This document shows positions 1 through 9,112 of a stretch of 64,000 nt of DNA, piece by piece; position 1 is the stretch's first letter; the number at the start of each line of letters is the position of its first letter. The translations under genes and the position numbers were made by a program. The stretch comes from JAJYTL01 sp046705265 (GTDB lineage: Bacteria > Pseudomonadota > Alphaproteobacteria > Ferrovibrionales > Ferrovibrionaceae). The notes beneath the pieces are model-generated. The model was given only the letters and a program-made list of their open reading frames with translations, searched no databases and was not told the DNA's origin. The stretch lies in contig JBJKQL010000136.1 of the NCBI GenBank assembly GCA_046705265.1, positions 1-64,000 on the forward strand, read 5' to 3'.

Positions 1-276
1 TCTCGGCTCATGGTTTTGTATATACTCGAGGGCGGCGTCGGCGCACGGCCGCGAGAGGCTGAAATTCAGCCTCTTTGCCAACCCGAAATCGTCTACGGAG
101 GCGCGAGCGCCACTAAACTCGCGCTAGCCCCCGTCAACAACGATCATTTCTCCGGCCTGCCTCGCCCAAGCCCACCATCCGGCTCGGTCTCGATGCTCAC
201 TCGCGAAGATGATTTGAAGACTGTCGGCGCCGGCAGTATCAATAGCAGGCGGTCGGCGGCTTTGCGGGAGGAAGGG

Positions 277-2013
277 GTGGCCGAGCGGTACGAACAAAAG
301 ATATTCCTTTCGACCCTTCCGGCCTCGCCGGAGCAGCGCCGGCTCGCTCTCTTGGTTCTGGCGATTGCCGCGGCAGTTTTTGTGCTGTTCGCGCCTTTTG
401 CGCGCGTTCGTGTACCGGTCGTTCCTGGTATTGCGCCGGCGACCATTGTGCCGGCCTATGAGGCGGCTCGCCTGGTTGCAGCCCTTGTCACCGCCGGCCT
501 ACTGTTCGTGCTCTACGCCGTCGATGGGTCGCGCGCGGTTTTGGTGCTCGCGGCCGGCTATCTCTTTTCGGGGCTGACGGTGATCCCGCCGTATGCGCTG
601 GCCATTGCGGAGCACTTCACGCCGCTTGGTCTTTCCTTCAAGGGGCCGGAGATGTCGATCTGGCTGTTCGACATCTGGCAATTCGTTTGGCACCTGGCTT
701 TTGCGCTTGCGGTTCTGGCCTATGCGTTGCTCAAGGACAACGGCAACGGGCTTACGCGGATCGACCGGAGGCCGGCGGTGGGAATCTTGGGCAGCATCGC
801 TATCGTCACGATCATGGTCATCGCCATCGCTACGATTGTCGTGGCAAGCCGCCCGATTCTGCCACTCCTAACGCCTGATGGCAGCAGGATCGGGCAGCTC
901 TGGCGTTTTGCCGGCCTGTTTGCGCTGGCTCTCAACCTGTCGGCGCTCGGCGTCCTGTGGTTTCGCCAGCAATCGTTGCTCGACCTTTGGCTGATGATGG
1001 TGATGGGCTGCTTGATCTTCGGCGGAAGTTTGAGCGCGTTACTCAGTCTCGGCCCGTTCAGTCTCGGCTACTATGCCGGCCGTGTCTATCAACTCATAGC
1101 GGAGAGCTTCATCCTCGTCATCATGTTGATCGAGGCTGCCGCGGTCTACGCCCGGCTCGCGCAATCGGTCGCGGCGGAACGGCGGGAACGCGAACGGCGC
1201 ATCAACGAGATGCAAGCCATCCTGTTCCATCTCGCACGGGTCAGCGAACTCGCACAGATCGTCTCGAGCCTCATCCATGAGGTCAACCAGCCCTTGGCGG
1301 CGATCGGCAATTATGTCGCCGCCTTGCAACACTTCGTTCAGAAGGGAAGTTTTGAGATGGTGGGCCCGACGCTGGAAAAAGCGGCGACGCAGGTGGCCCG
1401 GGCGCGCGGCATCGTGCGCCGCCTGCGCGATTTCGTTGTTAAGCGCGAAACCGAGAAGAAAGTCGAGAACCTGCCCCGGACCATCGAGGATGCTGCGGCG
1501 CTGGCTCTGGTCGGGATGGGGGGCCAAGGGGTTGAAATCGAGATGCGCTTTGATCCGCGGGCCGCGGAAGCCCTCGTCGATCGCATCCAGATCGAGCAGG
1601 TTATGTTCAACCTGGTGCGAAACGCGATTGAGGCCATGGCCGCAAGCCCGCGCCGTGAGCTCACGATCTCCACGATGCGGTCGGACGAATATCAGGTGGA
1701 GATCCGCGTCGCCGACACCGGCCCCGGTCTACCTGCTTCCGTGAGGGCGAGGCTATTCCAGCCTTTTGTCACCACCAAGGAAAGCGGTATGGGGGTCGGC
1801 CTCTCGATTTGCCGCGTCGTGGTCGAGGCGCATGGCGGTAAATTGGACGTCGAGGAAAATCCGGAAGGTGGCACCACCTTCTGCTTCACTGTTCCGGCAG
1901 CACCGTCGGCAGGCGAAGAGATGGATGAGATTCGAGCCGGTGCAGGCAATGTGGTCTCTGCGCCATTGGCCTCGGCGCGATCCACCAATGAGGCACCGTT
2001 CTCGAATTCTTGA
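277..2013 (+). CDS. Membrane sensor histidine kinase with MASE4-type sensor
   Basis: Two-component sensor kinase of the inner membrane. The N-terminal ~250 residues carry about seven hydrophobic helices of the MASE4 type. A HisKA domain follows, with the phospho-accepting His in HEVNQPLAAIGNY (about residue 334). A HATPase_c domain ends the protein, with N box NLVRNAIEAM, G1 box DTGPGLP and G2 box GMGVGLS. The frame is open from position 10, but GTG 277 has a strong GGAGG six bases upstream and leaves the usual short lead before the first helix, so I chose it; ATG 193 is an alternative. No response regulator lies beside it. It precedes the urea operon, so a role in nitrogen sensing is possible but is only inference. 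The ligand is unknown. Confidence 0.85.
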   Translation: MAERYEQKIFLSTLPASPEQRRLALLVLAIAAAVFVLFAPFARVRVPVVPGIAPATIVPAYEAARLVAALVTAGLLFVLYAVDGSRAVLVLAAGYLFSGLTVIPPYALAIAEHFTPLGLSFKGPEMSIWLFDIWQFVWHLAFALAVLAYALLKDNGNGLTRIDRRPAVGILGSIAIVTIMVIAIATIVVASRPILPLLTPDGSRIGQLWRFAGLFALALNLSALGVLWFRQQSLLDLWLMMVMGCLIFGGSLSALLSLGPFSLGYYAGRVYQLIAESFILVIMLIEAAAVYARLAQSVAAERRERERRINEMQAILFHLARVSELAQIVSSLIHEVNQPLAAIGNYVAALQHFVQKGSFEMVGPTLEKAATQVARARGIVRRLRDFVVKRETEKKVENLPRTIEDAAALALVGMGGQGVEIEMRFDPRAAEALVDRIQIEQVMFNLVRNAIEAMAASPRRELTISTMRSDEYQVEIRVADTGPGLPASVRARLFQPFVTTKESGMGVGLSICRVVVEAHGGKLDVEENPEGGTTFCFTVPAAPSAGEEMDEIRAGAGNVVSAPLASARSTNEAPFSNS

Positions 2014-2357
2014 CTAACAAAAAGCCGCCCCGGCCGCGGTAAAACGCCTTGCCTTGTCACGATAGACAAAAGGCCTGGTCTCGTGGTTGGCCACAGCTTC
2101 AAGGCCGGTCGGGATGCCACCCAACCATAGCCGGTCCATTGCCATGCGCGTGGCGCCGAACAATAGCCCTCCGTTTCCCATCGGGGCAAAACCGAACCGC
2201 ATAAAGGTAATCCGGCCGGTTCATCGTTTCCGAGAAAGCCGCTTCGGCGCGGCGTCAATTGCTCTCGAAGGTCCCCCTCCCGCATTCTGTCCCTCCGCGT
2301 AATCTCCGTTTGCCAGCTTTTGCATCTGCCGAAATGTTCAGCTTCCGCTCATTTTAT

Positions 2358-2374
2358 GGGCCATTAAATGGCCC
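2358..2374. promoter_or_regulatory. 17-bp perfect palindrome, candidate operator or enhancer
   Basis: GGGCCATTAAATGGCCC is an 8+1+8 perfect inverted repeat centred about 140 bases upstream of the predicted sigma-54 start of urtA. That is a usual distance for an enhancer-binding protein site. It does not match the NtrC consensus (TGCAC and GTGCA arms), so the binding protein is unknown. Confidence 0.4.
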
Positions 2375-2479
2375 GCCTAGATTTTCGGCAAAGACTCTAA
2401 TCGCCCCTCCTTTCGGCAAATCAGCTTAATTCATGGGCGAATACGAAGCTGCCGCTCGCAAAATGCCTCGGGCTGTCCG

Positions 2480-2495
2480 TGGCATGTCGCTTGCA
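2480..2495 (+). promoter_or_regulatory. Sigma-54 (RpoN) promoter of the urt-ure operon
   Basis: TGGCATGTCGCTTGCA matches the -24/-12 consensus TGGCAYR-N4-TTGCW. The GG (2481-2482) and GC (2493-2494) elements are separated by exactly 10 bases. The predicted start near 2506 leaves a leader of about 125 bases before urtA. Sigma-54 dependence fits nitrogen-limitation control of urea uptake. Confidence 0.75.
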
Positions 2496-2631
2496 ATTTC
2501 TGATGACGACCACCTGCGGTGTCAGCCTTCGACAGCGATCGGGAGGGGGTATGCACCGGAGACCAAACTGAGCGAAGCGCGGGGGACAGACCAGGATCAT
2601 GAGAAACCTGAAACACAAAGGAGTGTCACAA

Positions 2632-3876
2632 GTGGGGAATAAACGACGGATGTACAAAGGGAGTGCTTTAGGGCCGGCCTTGAAGCGACTGTCGCTTGCA
2701 GTTGCCGCCATACCGCTCCTGGTCGCCGCAAGTGGCGCCGCCCTCGGCGCGACGCCAGTCAAGGTCGGCGTCCTGCAATCGTTGACCGGCACGATGGCGA
2801 TCAGTGAGGTGACGGTGAAAAACGCCGAAGTTCTTGCCATCGATCAGATCAACGCTGCGGGTGGCGTGCTCGGTCATCCCATCACGGCGATCGTCGAAGA
2901 CGGTGCCTCGCTGCCTGCGACCTTTGCCCAGAAGGCGACAGAGCTGATCCAGCAGGATCACGTGGTCACAGTCTTCGGTGGCTGGACATCGGCGAGTCGC
3001 AAGGCCATGCTTCCCGTCTTCCAGCGCTTCCACAATCTGCTCTGGTACCCGGTGCAGTTCGAGGGCAACGAATGTTCGCCCAACATCATGTATTCCGGCG
3101 CGCAGCCTAATCAGCAGATCCTTCCCGCTCTGACTTGGGCCAAGGAAAAGGGCTTCAAGCGGTATTTCCTGCTCGGTTCAGACTACGTCTTTCCGCGTAC
3201 TGCCAACCTGATCCTAAAGAAGCACATCGTGCATGACGGGCTCAAGGTGGTGGGCGAGGAATATGTGCCCCTCGGCGGCACCGACTTCAGCGCCGTGATC
3301 AACAAGATCAAGCTCGCCAAGCCGGACATCATCTTCAACACGCTGAACGGCTCGAGCAACGTTTCCTTCTTCAAGCAGATGTCGGCGGCCGGCCTACCGC
3401 CGAGCAAGCTGCCGGTGATGTCGTTCTCGATCGGTGAACAGGAAGCAAAGGCCATGGGCCCGTCGTTGGTCGAGGGCAGCTACGCCGCCTGGAATTACTT
3501 CGAGAGCCTGAAGACGCCAGAAAACGAGAAGTTCGTCGCCGCCTATCAGGCCAAGTACGGCAAGGACGCGCCGGTAACCGACCCCATGGCTCACGGATAC
3601 ATCGACGTCTACATCTGGAAAGCCGCGGTGGAGAAGGCAAAGAGCTTCGATCCGAACAAGGTTCGCGACGCAGCGGTGAGGCTCGGCTGGATGAAAAGCC
3701 CGATGGGTGAGGTCAGGTTCGTCAACAACCAGAGCCTGGAGCAGGCCGCCTACATCGGCAAGCTGAAGCCGGATGGACAGTTCAAGATCCTCTGGCATTC
3801 CAAGGGAAAAATTTTCCCCGAGCCGTATGACAAGTTGGCCTTCCCGGGCAAGACCTGCGTCCTGCACAAATCCTGA
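2632..3876 (+). CDS. urtA: Urea ABC transporter, substrate-binding protein
   Basis: Periplasmic urea receptor of the UrtABCDE importer. An N-terminal signal peptide (KRLSLAVAAIPLLVAASG, ending near ALGA) is followed by a type I periplasmic binding fold of the amide/urea class, starting VKVGVLQSLTGTMAISE. GTG 2632 is chosen because AAAGGAG lies 8 bases before it. ATG 2599 in the same frame has only AGGA upstream, and ATG 2650 is also possible. The length (414 residues) is normal. It is the first gene of the sigma-54 controlled urt-ure transcription unit and is followed by the two permeases and two ATPases. The identification is firm because the complete set is present and urease follows. Confidence 0.93.
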   Translation: MGNKRRMYKGSALGPALKRLSLAVAAIPLLVAASGAALGATPVKVGVLQSLTGTMAISEVTVKNAEVLAIDQINAAGGVLGHPITAIVEDGASLPATFAQKATELIQQDHVVTVFGGWTSASRKAMLPVFQRFHNLLWYPVQFEGNECSPNIMYSGAQPNQQILPALTWAKEKGFKRYFLLGSDYVFPRTANLILKKHIVHDGLKVVGEEYVPLGGTDFSAVINKIKLAKPDIIFNTLNGSSNVSFFKQMSAAGLPPSKLPVMSFSIGEQEAKAMGPSLVEGSYAAWNYFESLKTPENEKFVAAYQAKYGKDAPVTDPMAHGYIDVYIWKAAVEKAKSFDPNKVRDAAVRLGWMKSPMGEVRFVNNQSLEQAAYIGKLKPDGQFKILWHSKGKIFPEPYDKLAFPGKTCVLHKS

Positions 3877-3947
3877 CCCGATCGCGTAACCGCCAAAACG
3901 TCACGTAGTCGGTACCTTAAAGCCGGGCATGGCGGGGAGAAGAGAGA

Positions 3948-4859
3948 ATGAGTGAATTCGCGTTGTTCGTCGGCCAACTTTTCAACGGCGTCAGCGTCGC
4001 TTCGATCTTTCTCCTCGCTGCGCTCGGCCTCGCCTTGAGCTTCGGCCTCATGCGAGTCATCAACATGGCTCACGGTGAAATGTTAATGATGGGCGGCTAT
4101 GTCGCCTATCTCACGCTCAAGTTTACCCCGGCCGCCTATGGCATTCTGATCGCAATTCCGGTCGCCTTCGTGGTTTCAGGTTTTGCCGGCGCTCTCCTCG
4201 AATTGCTTCTCGTGCATCGGTTGGCGTCGCGTCCTCTCGATACGCTGCTTGCGACCTGGGGTGTGAGCCTATGCTTGAGGGAGGGGGCGCGCGCACTGTT
4301 CGGGCCGATCGGCGATGAGGTGACGGCACCGAAATGGCTGGACGGGGCTTTCCAGGTCAAACACGGCATGCTTGTCGGCCTCAGCCTGCCCTACGCGCGG
4401 TTGTTCATCATTGGCTTCACCATTATCGTGGTCGCCGCCTTGGGGCTGTTGCTGGTACGCACCCGCATCGGCCTTTATGTCCGCGCGGTGACGCAGGACC
4501 GCGACACCGCCGAAGCGATGGGGATCAACGTCCGTAAAATCGACCTCTTGATTTTTTCGCTCGGTACCGGACTTGCGGGCGTTGCCGGCGTCGTGCTCGC
4601 CATGCTCGAACCGGTCACGCCGTCGGTCGGCCAAGCCTATATCGTCCCTGCCTTTCTCGTCGTGATCCTTGGCGGGCTTGGCAGCCTGATCGGGACGACC
4701 ATTGCGTCGGTCATCGTCGGGTTGATCTCGGCCATGGTGCAGATCGTCTGGACCGTCAGCCTGTCGCAAGTGTTCCTGCTCTTGTTCGTGGTCGCGTTCA
4801 TTCAGTTTCGGCCCCGAGGCGTCATCTCGGTCCGATCGCGGGCGCTTGAGGAGACGTGA
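3948..4859 (+). CDS. urtB: Urea ABC transporter, permease UrtB
   Basis: Inner-membrane permease of the branched-chain amino acid/urea family (LivH type). It has 303 residues with about eight hydrophobic segments, and the family-typical stretch INMAHGEMLMMGGY appears in the first third. GGAGAAGAGAG precedes ATG 3948. It pairs with UrtC to form the membrane channel energised by UrtD and UrtE. Its stop is one base from the urtC start, so the two genes are translationally coupled. Confidence 0.93.
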   Translation: MSEFALFVGQLFNGVSVASIFLLAALGLALSFGLMRVINMAHGEMLMMGGYVAYLTLKFTPAAYGILIAIPVAFVVSGFAGALLELLLVHRLASRPLDTLLATWGVSLCLREGARALFGPIGDEVTAPKWLDGAFQVKHGMLVGLSLPYARLFIIGFTIIVVAALGLLLVRTRIGLYVRAVTQDRDTAEAMGINVRKIDLLIFSLGTGLAGVAGVVLAMLEPVTPSVGQAYIVPAFLVVILGGLGSLIGTTIASVIVGLISAMVQIVWTVSLSQVFLLLFVVAFIQFRPRGVISVRSRALEET

Positions 4860-4860
4860 C

Positions 4861-5967
4861 ATGAGGTTGAGTGCGGAAAGACCGTTCTACGTCTTCGCTC
4901 TGGTTCTTCTGGTGTTGGCGCCCTGGTTGGTTTCTCCTTACAATCTTTCGCTGCTTGGCCGTTTTCTCGCTTATGCTATTTTGGCACTCGGCTTGGTGCT
5001 GGTATGGGGCGAAGCGGGTATCTTGAGCCTCGGCCAAGGGCTTTTCTTCGGGCTTGGCGGTTACGCTCTTGCCATGTACTTGAAGCTCGCCAACCTTGCC
5101 CCCGGCGATCTTCCGGACTTCATGCAATGGAGCGGGGTCTCGCATCTGCCGGCCTGGTGGGCGATCTTTCATAATCCAGTGATCGCTACCTTGGGCGTCG
5201 CCGTGGTTCCGGCGGTGGTAGCTGGCGGCTTTGCCTGGCTGGTCTTCCACCGCCGCGTTGGCACCGTCTATTTCGCGCTCATCACCCAGGCGATGGTGCT
5301 TGCCTTCGTGACCCTTCTGATCAGCGAGCAAGGCTACACCGGCGGGTTCAACGGTCTGACCGACTTCCATACTCTTTATGGCTTCTCGCTCGATTCGCAG
5401 GCGGTGCAGAACGGCCTCTATTGGGCAACGGTCGCGGTTCTTGTCGTCAGCTTTCTCGGGCTCAAATGGCTGACGGGCTCGCATTTCGGCAAGCTTTTGC
5501 GCGCGCTCAGCGACTCTGAGAACCGGGTGCGTTTCCTTGGCTACGATTCAATGCCCTATAAGACCATCGCCTTCACGATCGGCGCAGCATTGGCGGGAGT
5601 CGCCGGCGCCCTCTTTACCCTTCAGGCAGGGGTGATTTCACCTGCCGGAATTGGTGTCGTGCCGTCGATCGAGATGGTGGTCTGGGTTGCGGTCGGCGGC
5701 CGTCGCAGCCTTGCCGGCGCCGTCATCGGCACGCTGCTGGTGAATTTTGCCCAGGATTTCATCAGCAACGCCTTCCCCGACGTCTGGCCCTTTGTGATCG
5801 GCCTGATGTTCATTTTGGTGGTGACGCTGCTTCCGGATGGCTTGGGTGGGCTGTTCCATCCCGGTGCCCTCGCGACGCTGCGGACGCGCGTGCTCGGCCT
5901 TCGCGACGTTGCCGACCTTTTTCCCGTGGCCGACGGGAGCCGCCGTGATGTAGGAGGTGTCGAGTGA
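4861..5967 (+). CDS. urtC: Urea ABC transporter, permease UrtC
   Basis: Second inner-membrane permease (LivM type), 368 residues. It has multiple hydrophobic helices and conserved family segments such as GEAGILSLGQGLFFGLGGY. ATG 4861 is preferred over the frame's upstream ATG (4846) because it lies directly after the urtB stop. The 3' end overlaps the GTG start of urtD by four bases (GTGA). It acts with UrtB as the translocation pore for urea. Confidence 0.93.
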   Translation: MRLSAERPFYVFALVLLVLAPWLVSPYNLSLLGRFLAYAILALGLVLVWGEAGILSLGQGLFFGLGGYALAMYLKLANLAPGDLPDFMQWSGVSHLPAWWAIFHNPVIATLGVAVVPAVVAGGFAWLVFHRRVGTVYFALITQAMVLAFVTLLISEQGYTGGFNGLTDFHTLYGFSLDSQAVQNGLYWATVAVLVVSFLGLKWLTGSHFGKLLRALSDSENRVRFLGYDSMPYKTIAFTIGAALAGVAGALFTLQAGVISPAGIGVVPSIEMVVWVAVGGRRSLAGAVIGTLLVNFAQDFISNAFPDVWPFVIGLMFILVVTLLPDGLGGLFHPGALATLRTRVLGLRDVADLFPVADGSRRDVGGVE

Positions 5968-6728
5968 GAACCGCCGAGACACTGCTTGCCGTCGAAGAAG
6001 TTACCGTCGAGTTTGACGGCTTCAAGGCGATCGACAATCTCAACTTTTATCTCGACAAGAGTGGCGTGCGAGTGCTGATTGGCCCGAATGGAGCCGGCAA
6101 ATCGACGCTCTGCGACACCATCATCGGCCGCGTGCGCCCGCGGTCGGGCCGCATTCTGTTCCGCGGTGAGGACATCACGCGATTACCGGAGTTCCGCATC
6201 GTGCGCAAAGGCATCTGCCGCAAATTCCAAACGCCGGGCGTGCTGCAGAGCCTCAATGTCCATGACAATCTGGCTCTTGCCGCGCGTCAGACCCGCGACT
6301 GGTGGCATGCTTTCGGCAACCGGCTCACGGCAACCGAGCAAGAGCGGATCGAGGAGGTCCTCGCTTTAATCGGCCTCGAAGAGAAACGCGGTTTTCTACC
6401 TTCGCAACTCTCCCACGGCGAGAAACAGTGGCTCGAAATCGGCATGGTGGTGGCAACCGAGGCCGAACTCCTTCTTCTCGATGAACCGACTGCCGGCATG
6501 AGCCCGCAAGAGACCAGAGAAACGGCCGATCTAATCCGGCGTCTGGTTGGGCGCCACACCGTTCTCGTGATCGACCACGACATGAGCTTTGTCGAGCAGC
6601 TTGACGCCCCGGTCAGCGTCTTGCACATGGGAACACTCCTGAAGGAAGGCAGCATTGCCGAAGTTCGCAGCGACCCCGAAGTTGCCGCGGTCTATCTTGG
6701 GCGAATCGAAGATGGCAGCGCTGCTTAG
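5964..6728 (+). CDS. urtD: Urea ABC transporter, ATPase UrtD
   Basis: ATP-binding subunit of the LivG/UrtD type, 254 residues. Walker A is GPNGAGKST (residues 40-48), the signature is LSHGEKQ (about 148) and Walker B is LLLLDEPTAG (about 170-180), followed by the H-loop in IDHDM. It starts with GTG 5964 behind AGGAGGT (5952-5958), overlapping the urtC stop. It energises urea import together with UrtE. Confidence 0.93.
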   Translation: MRTAETLLAVEEVTVEFDGFKAIDNLNFYLDKSGVRVLIGPNGAGKSTLCDTIIGRVRPRSGRILFRGEDITRLPEFRIVRKGICRKFQTPGVLQSLNVHDNLALAARQTRDWWHAFGNRLTATEQERIEEVLALIGLEEKRGFLPSQLSHGEKQWLEIGMVVATEAELLLLDEPTAGMSPQETRETADLIRRLVGRHTVLVIDHDMSFVEQLDAPVSVLHMGTLLKEGSIAEVRSDPEVAAVYLGRIEDGSAA

Positions 6729-7428
6729 CCTTGATGCGGTGAGTGCGGCCTACGGGCAAAGCCGCGTTCTGTGGGACATCGGTCTCGATACCGAGCCCGG
6801 CACGGCGGTCGCGCTCTTGGGCCGTAACGGCGTCGGCAAGACGACGCTCCTCCGCACCATCGTAGGCCTGCATCGAGTGGCGACCGGGCGAATTCTCTTC
6901 GCGGGCGAAGATATCACGCGCCTCAGCGCCCACGAACGCGCATGGCGCGGCATCGGATTCGTGCCACAGGGGCGCAACATTTTTCCCCATCTTACGGTCG
7001 AAGAGAATCTGAAGATCGGCCTCGCGGCGCTAACCGGTCGCGCCGGGAAAGCCGCGACCGAGGTTCTGGACTCGGTCTTCGACCACTTTCCGACTCTCGC
7101 TCGGCTCCGTACCCGCAAGGGTGGTGTCTTAAGCGGCGGCGAGCAGCAGCAACTTGCCATCGGAAGGGCGCTTGCAGGGAAGCCGCGCCTCCTGCTCCTT
7201 GATGAACCGACAGAGGGTATCCAGCCTTCCATCGTGCAACAGATCGAGACGGCACTCGATCATATCCGCCGTGAACTCAAGATAAGCATTCTGATTGTTG
7301 AGCAGTATTTGGATTTCGCCTGGGCCTTTTCCGACCGCTACTATGTCATGCAACGAGGCCGCATCGTGCGCGACGGCTGGACCCAGGAACACGATCCCTC
7401 GGCGGTAGCCGAACTGCTAAACATCTAG
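6712..7428 (+). CDS. urtE: Urea ABC transporter, ATPase UrtE
   Basis: Second ATP-binding subunit (LivF/UrtE type), 238 residues. It has Walker A GRNGVGKTT, signature SGGEQQQ (about residue 141) and Walker B LLLLDEPTEG. The frame is open upstream to 6655, but ATG 6712 gives the normal family N-terminus (MAALLSLDAVSAAYG) and a 17-base overlap with urtD. It closes the urt half of the operon; ureD begins within a few bases, so urea uptake and hydrolysis are likely co-transcribed. Confidence 0.92.
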   Translation: MAALLSLDAVSAAYGQSRVLWDIGLDTEPGTAVALLGRNGVGKTTLLRTIVGLHRVATGRILFAGEDITRLSAHERAWRGIGFVPQGRNIFPHLTVEENLKIGLAALTGRAGKAATEVLDSVFDHFPTLARLRTRKGGVLSGGEQQQLAIGRALAGKPRLLLLDEPTEGIQPSIVQQIETALDHIRRELKISILIVEQYLDFAWAFSDRYYVMQRGRIVRDGWTQEHDPSAVAELLNI

Positions 7429-7430
7429 CC

Positions 7431-8435
7431 ATGGACATGCCGAGCCGTCGCATGGAGTCCGGAGCGACGTGGCCGGAGAGGAGGGTGGCGCACTTGCGCG
7501 GGATGAAGAGAAGGTTTGACAGGCGGCACGGCAGCATCCCAGATGATACCGCAATGAAAATCGATCTCGGGCGCCATTCCATCGCGATCCCCGAATCGCA
7601 TCTCGAGCGCAGCCGTGGCCGGGCGGAAATCCGGCTGGGATGCAATCGCGCCGGCGAAACGGTCATACGCGGTCTTTATCAAGGCTCGCCGTGCCGTGTG
7701 CTGTTTCCGCGTCCCGAAATCGGCGAGGTCGTCACCGCCGTGGTCGCCACCACCGCGGGGGGGCTCACCGGCGGAGATAGGACCGAACTCAATGTGGTTG
7801 GCACCTCAGGTTCCCGTGCACTGGTGACGACACAGGCGGCTGAGAAGATCTACCGCGCGGTTGCCGTCAATTGCACGGTGACCATGACTGTTACGGCCGC
7901 CGAGGATACGTGGCTCGAATGGTTGCCGCAGGAAACGATTTTGTTCGACGGGGCCCGGCTTCGTCGCCGCGCGGAGGTTGATGTCGCCGCCGATGGCCGG
8001 TTCCTCGCCTGCGACATGCTGGTTTTCGGCCGCCGTGCGCGAGGTGAGCGCTTTGCCCGCGGCTTCTTGCACGACTCTTGGCGCGTTCGTCGCGACGGCC
8101 ATCTGCTCTGGGCCGACGATCTTCGTCTAGACGGCGATATCTGCACCAAGATCGATCATCCTGTCGGCTTTGCGGGCGCTGGAGCCTACGCTACCATTGT
8201 CTATGTCGGCATGGACGGCGCAGATTGGGTGGAACCTATTCGCGCCCGTATTGCTGAAGCGTGTTACCCGGCCACCGTTCGCGCCGCGGCGAGTCTCGTG
8301 AAAGGTGTTCTGGTTGTTCGGCTATTCGGCATTGAAGTGCGAATGCTTCGCGGTGAGGTCATGCGTCTTTGCGTTTTTCTCCGTACTCAGATCGCAGGCT
8401 TGCCCGCCCGCATGCCGCGTGTTTGGACGATATAG
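7431..8435 (+). CDS. ureD: Urease accessory protein UreD
   Basis: UreD scaffolds nickel delivery to apo-urease in complex with UreF and UreG. The protein shows the family core: RSRGRAEIRL near the start, TTAGGLTGGD, TTQAAEKIYR and LEWLPQETILFDGA. Start choice is uncertain. ATG 7431 gives 334 residues, a little long. TTG 7494 (behind GGAGG), ATG 7503 or ATG 7554 would give sizes closer to the family norm. It lies between urtE and the structural urease genes. Confidence 0.9.
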   Translation: MDMPSRRMESGATWPERRVAHLRGMKRRFDRRHGSIPDDTAMKIDLGRHSIAIPESHLERSRGRAEIRLGCNRAGETVIRGLYQGSPCRVLFPRPEIGEVVTAVVATTAGGLTGGDRTELNVVGTSGSRALVTTQAAEKIYRAVAVNCTVTMTVTAAEDTWLEWLPQETILFDGARLRRRAEVDVAADGRFLACDMLVFGRRARGERFARGFLHDSWRVRRDGHLLWADDLRLDGDICTKIDHPVGFAGAGAYATIVYVGMDGADWVEPIRARIAEACYPATVRAAASLVKGVLVVRLFGIEVRMLRGEVMRLCVFLRTQIAGLPARMPRVWTI

Positions 8436-8482
8436 GGTGCCCCCAATCGTCCGCCATAACTTTTTTCCGAAGGAATGCAACT

Positions 8483-8785
8483 GTGCAATTGACACCACGA
8501 GAAAAGGACAAACTCTTGATTGCCATGGCGGCGGACGTCGCGAGGCGGCGGCTTGACCGCGGCGTCAAGCTGAACTACCCCGAGGCAATCGCGTTGATCA
8601 CCGATTTCGTCGTTGAAGGCGCGCGCGACGGACGAAGCGTCGCTGAGCTGATGCGGGACGGCGGCGCCGTTCTCGGTCGTGCCGAAGTCATGGAAGGCGT
8701 CGCGGAGATGATCGAGGAGATCCAAGTCGAGGCTACCTTCCCCGATGGCACGAAGCTCGTCACCGTGCATAAACCGATTCGTTGA
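8483..8785 (+). CDS. ureA: Urease gamma subunit
   Basis: Structural gamma subunit of the UreABC enzyme. The frame is open from 8369, but GTG 8483 gives the canonical N-terminus (QLTPREKDKLLI) and exactly the family length of 100 residues. The characteristic RRLDRGVKLNYPEA and EVMEGVAEMI segments are present. AAGGAA lies just upstream. It ends 11 bases before the ureB start. Confidence 0.95.
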   Translation: MQLTPREKDKLLIAMAADVARRRLDRGVKLNYPEAIALITDFVVEGARDGRSVAELMRDGGAVLGRAEVMEGVAEMIEEIQVEATFPDGTKLVTVHKPIR

Positions 8786-8796
8786 CAGGGGGTGCC

Positions 8797-9102
8797 ATGA
8801 TTCCGGGCGAGGTCATCACTGCTGACGGCGATATCCTTCTCAACGAAGGACGTGAGACGATCACTCTTGATGTCGCCAATACCGGCGACCGGCCGATCCA
8901 GGTCGGCAGTCATTATCATTTCTTCGAGACCAACGAGGCGCTCCAATTCCCCCGCGAGAAAGCGCGCGGGATGCGGCTCGATATTCCGGCTGGCACGGCG
9001 GTGCGCTTCGAGCCGGGGCAAACGCGAAGCGTGACATTGGTGGCTTATGTCGGCCGCCGCCGGGTCTTCGGTTTCAATGGCAAGGTGAACGGCGAGCTCT
9101 AG
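8797..9102 (+). CDS. ureB: Urease beta subunit
   Basis: Structural beta subunit, 101 residues from ATG 8797 (MIPGEVITADGDI), behind the GGGGG-rich site at 8788-8792. The frame also has a TTG at 8782 overlapping ureA, which is less likely. The conserved VGSHYHFFETN and FEPGQTRSVTLV are present. Separate gamma and beta subunits are the normal bacterial arrangement. Confidence 0.95.
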   Translation: MIPGEVITADGDILLNEGRETITLDVANTGDRPIQVGSHYHFFETNEALQFPREKARGMRLDIPAGTAVRFEPGQTRSVTLVAYVGRRRVFGFNGKVNGEL

Positions 9103-9112
9103 GAGAATTGAA

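Larger units (their letters stand above)
2014..2631 (+). other. Regulatory intergenic region upstream of urtA
   Basis: This 618-base stretch separates the kinase from urtA. It contains a 17-bp perfect palindrome (2358-2374), two direct copies of TTTCGGCAAA (2383-2392 and 2411-2420), an inverted GCCGAAA (2328-2334), and a sigma-54 promoter (2480-2495). A short minus-strand open frame (2014-2202, 62 residues) has no recognisable similarity and I do not call it a gene. Confidence 0.6.

Noticed and set aside
2014..2202. A 62-residue minus-strand open frame after the histidine kinase
   Set aside because: No ribosome site, no recognised similarity and position in a regulatory region; likely chance in GC-rich DNA.
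2500..2631. The urtA leader as a possible guanidine (ykkC) riboswitch
   Set aside because: The conserved ykkC motifs (such as GGGACAxxA with paired stems) were not found; only a plain leader is visible.
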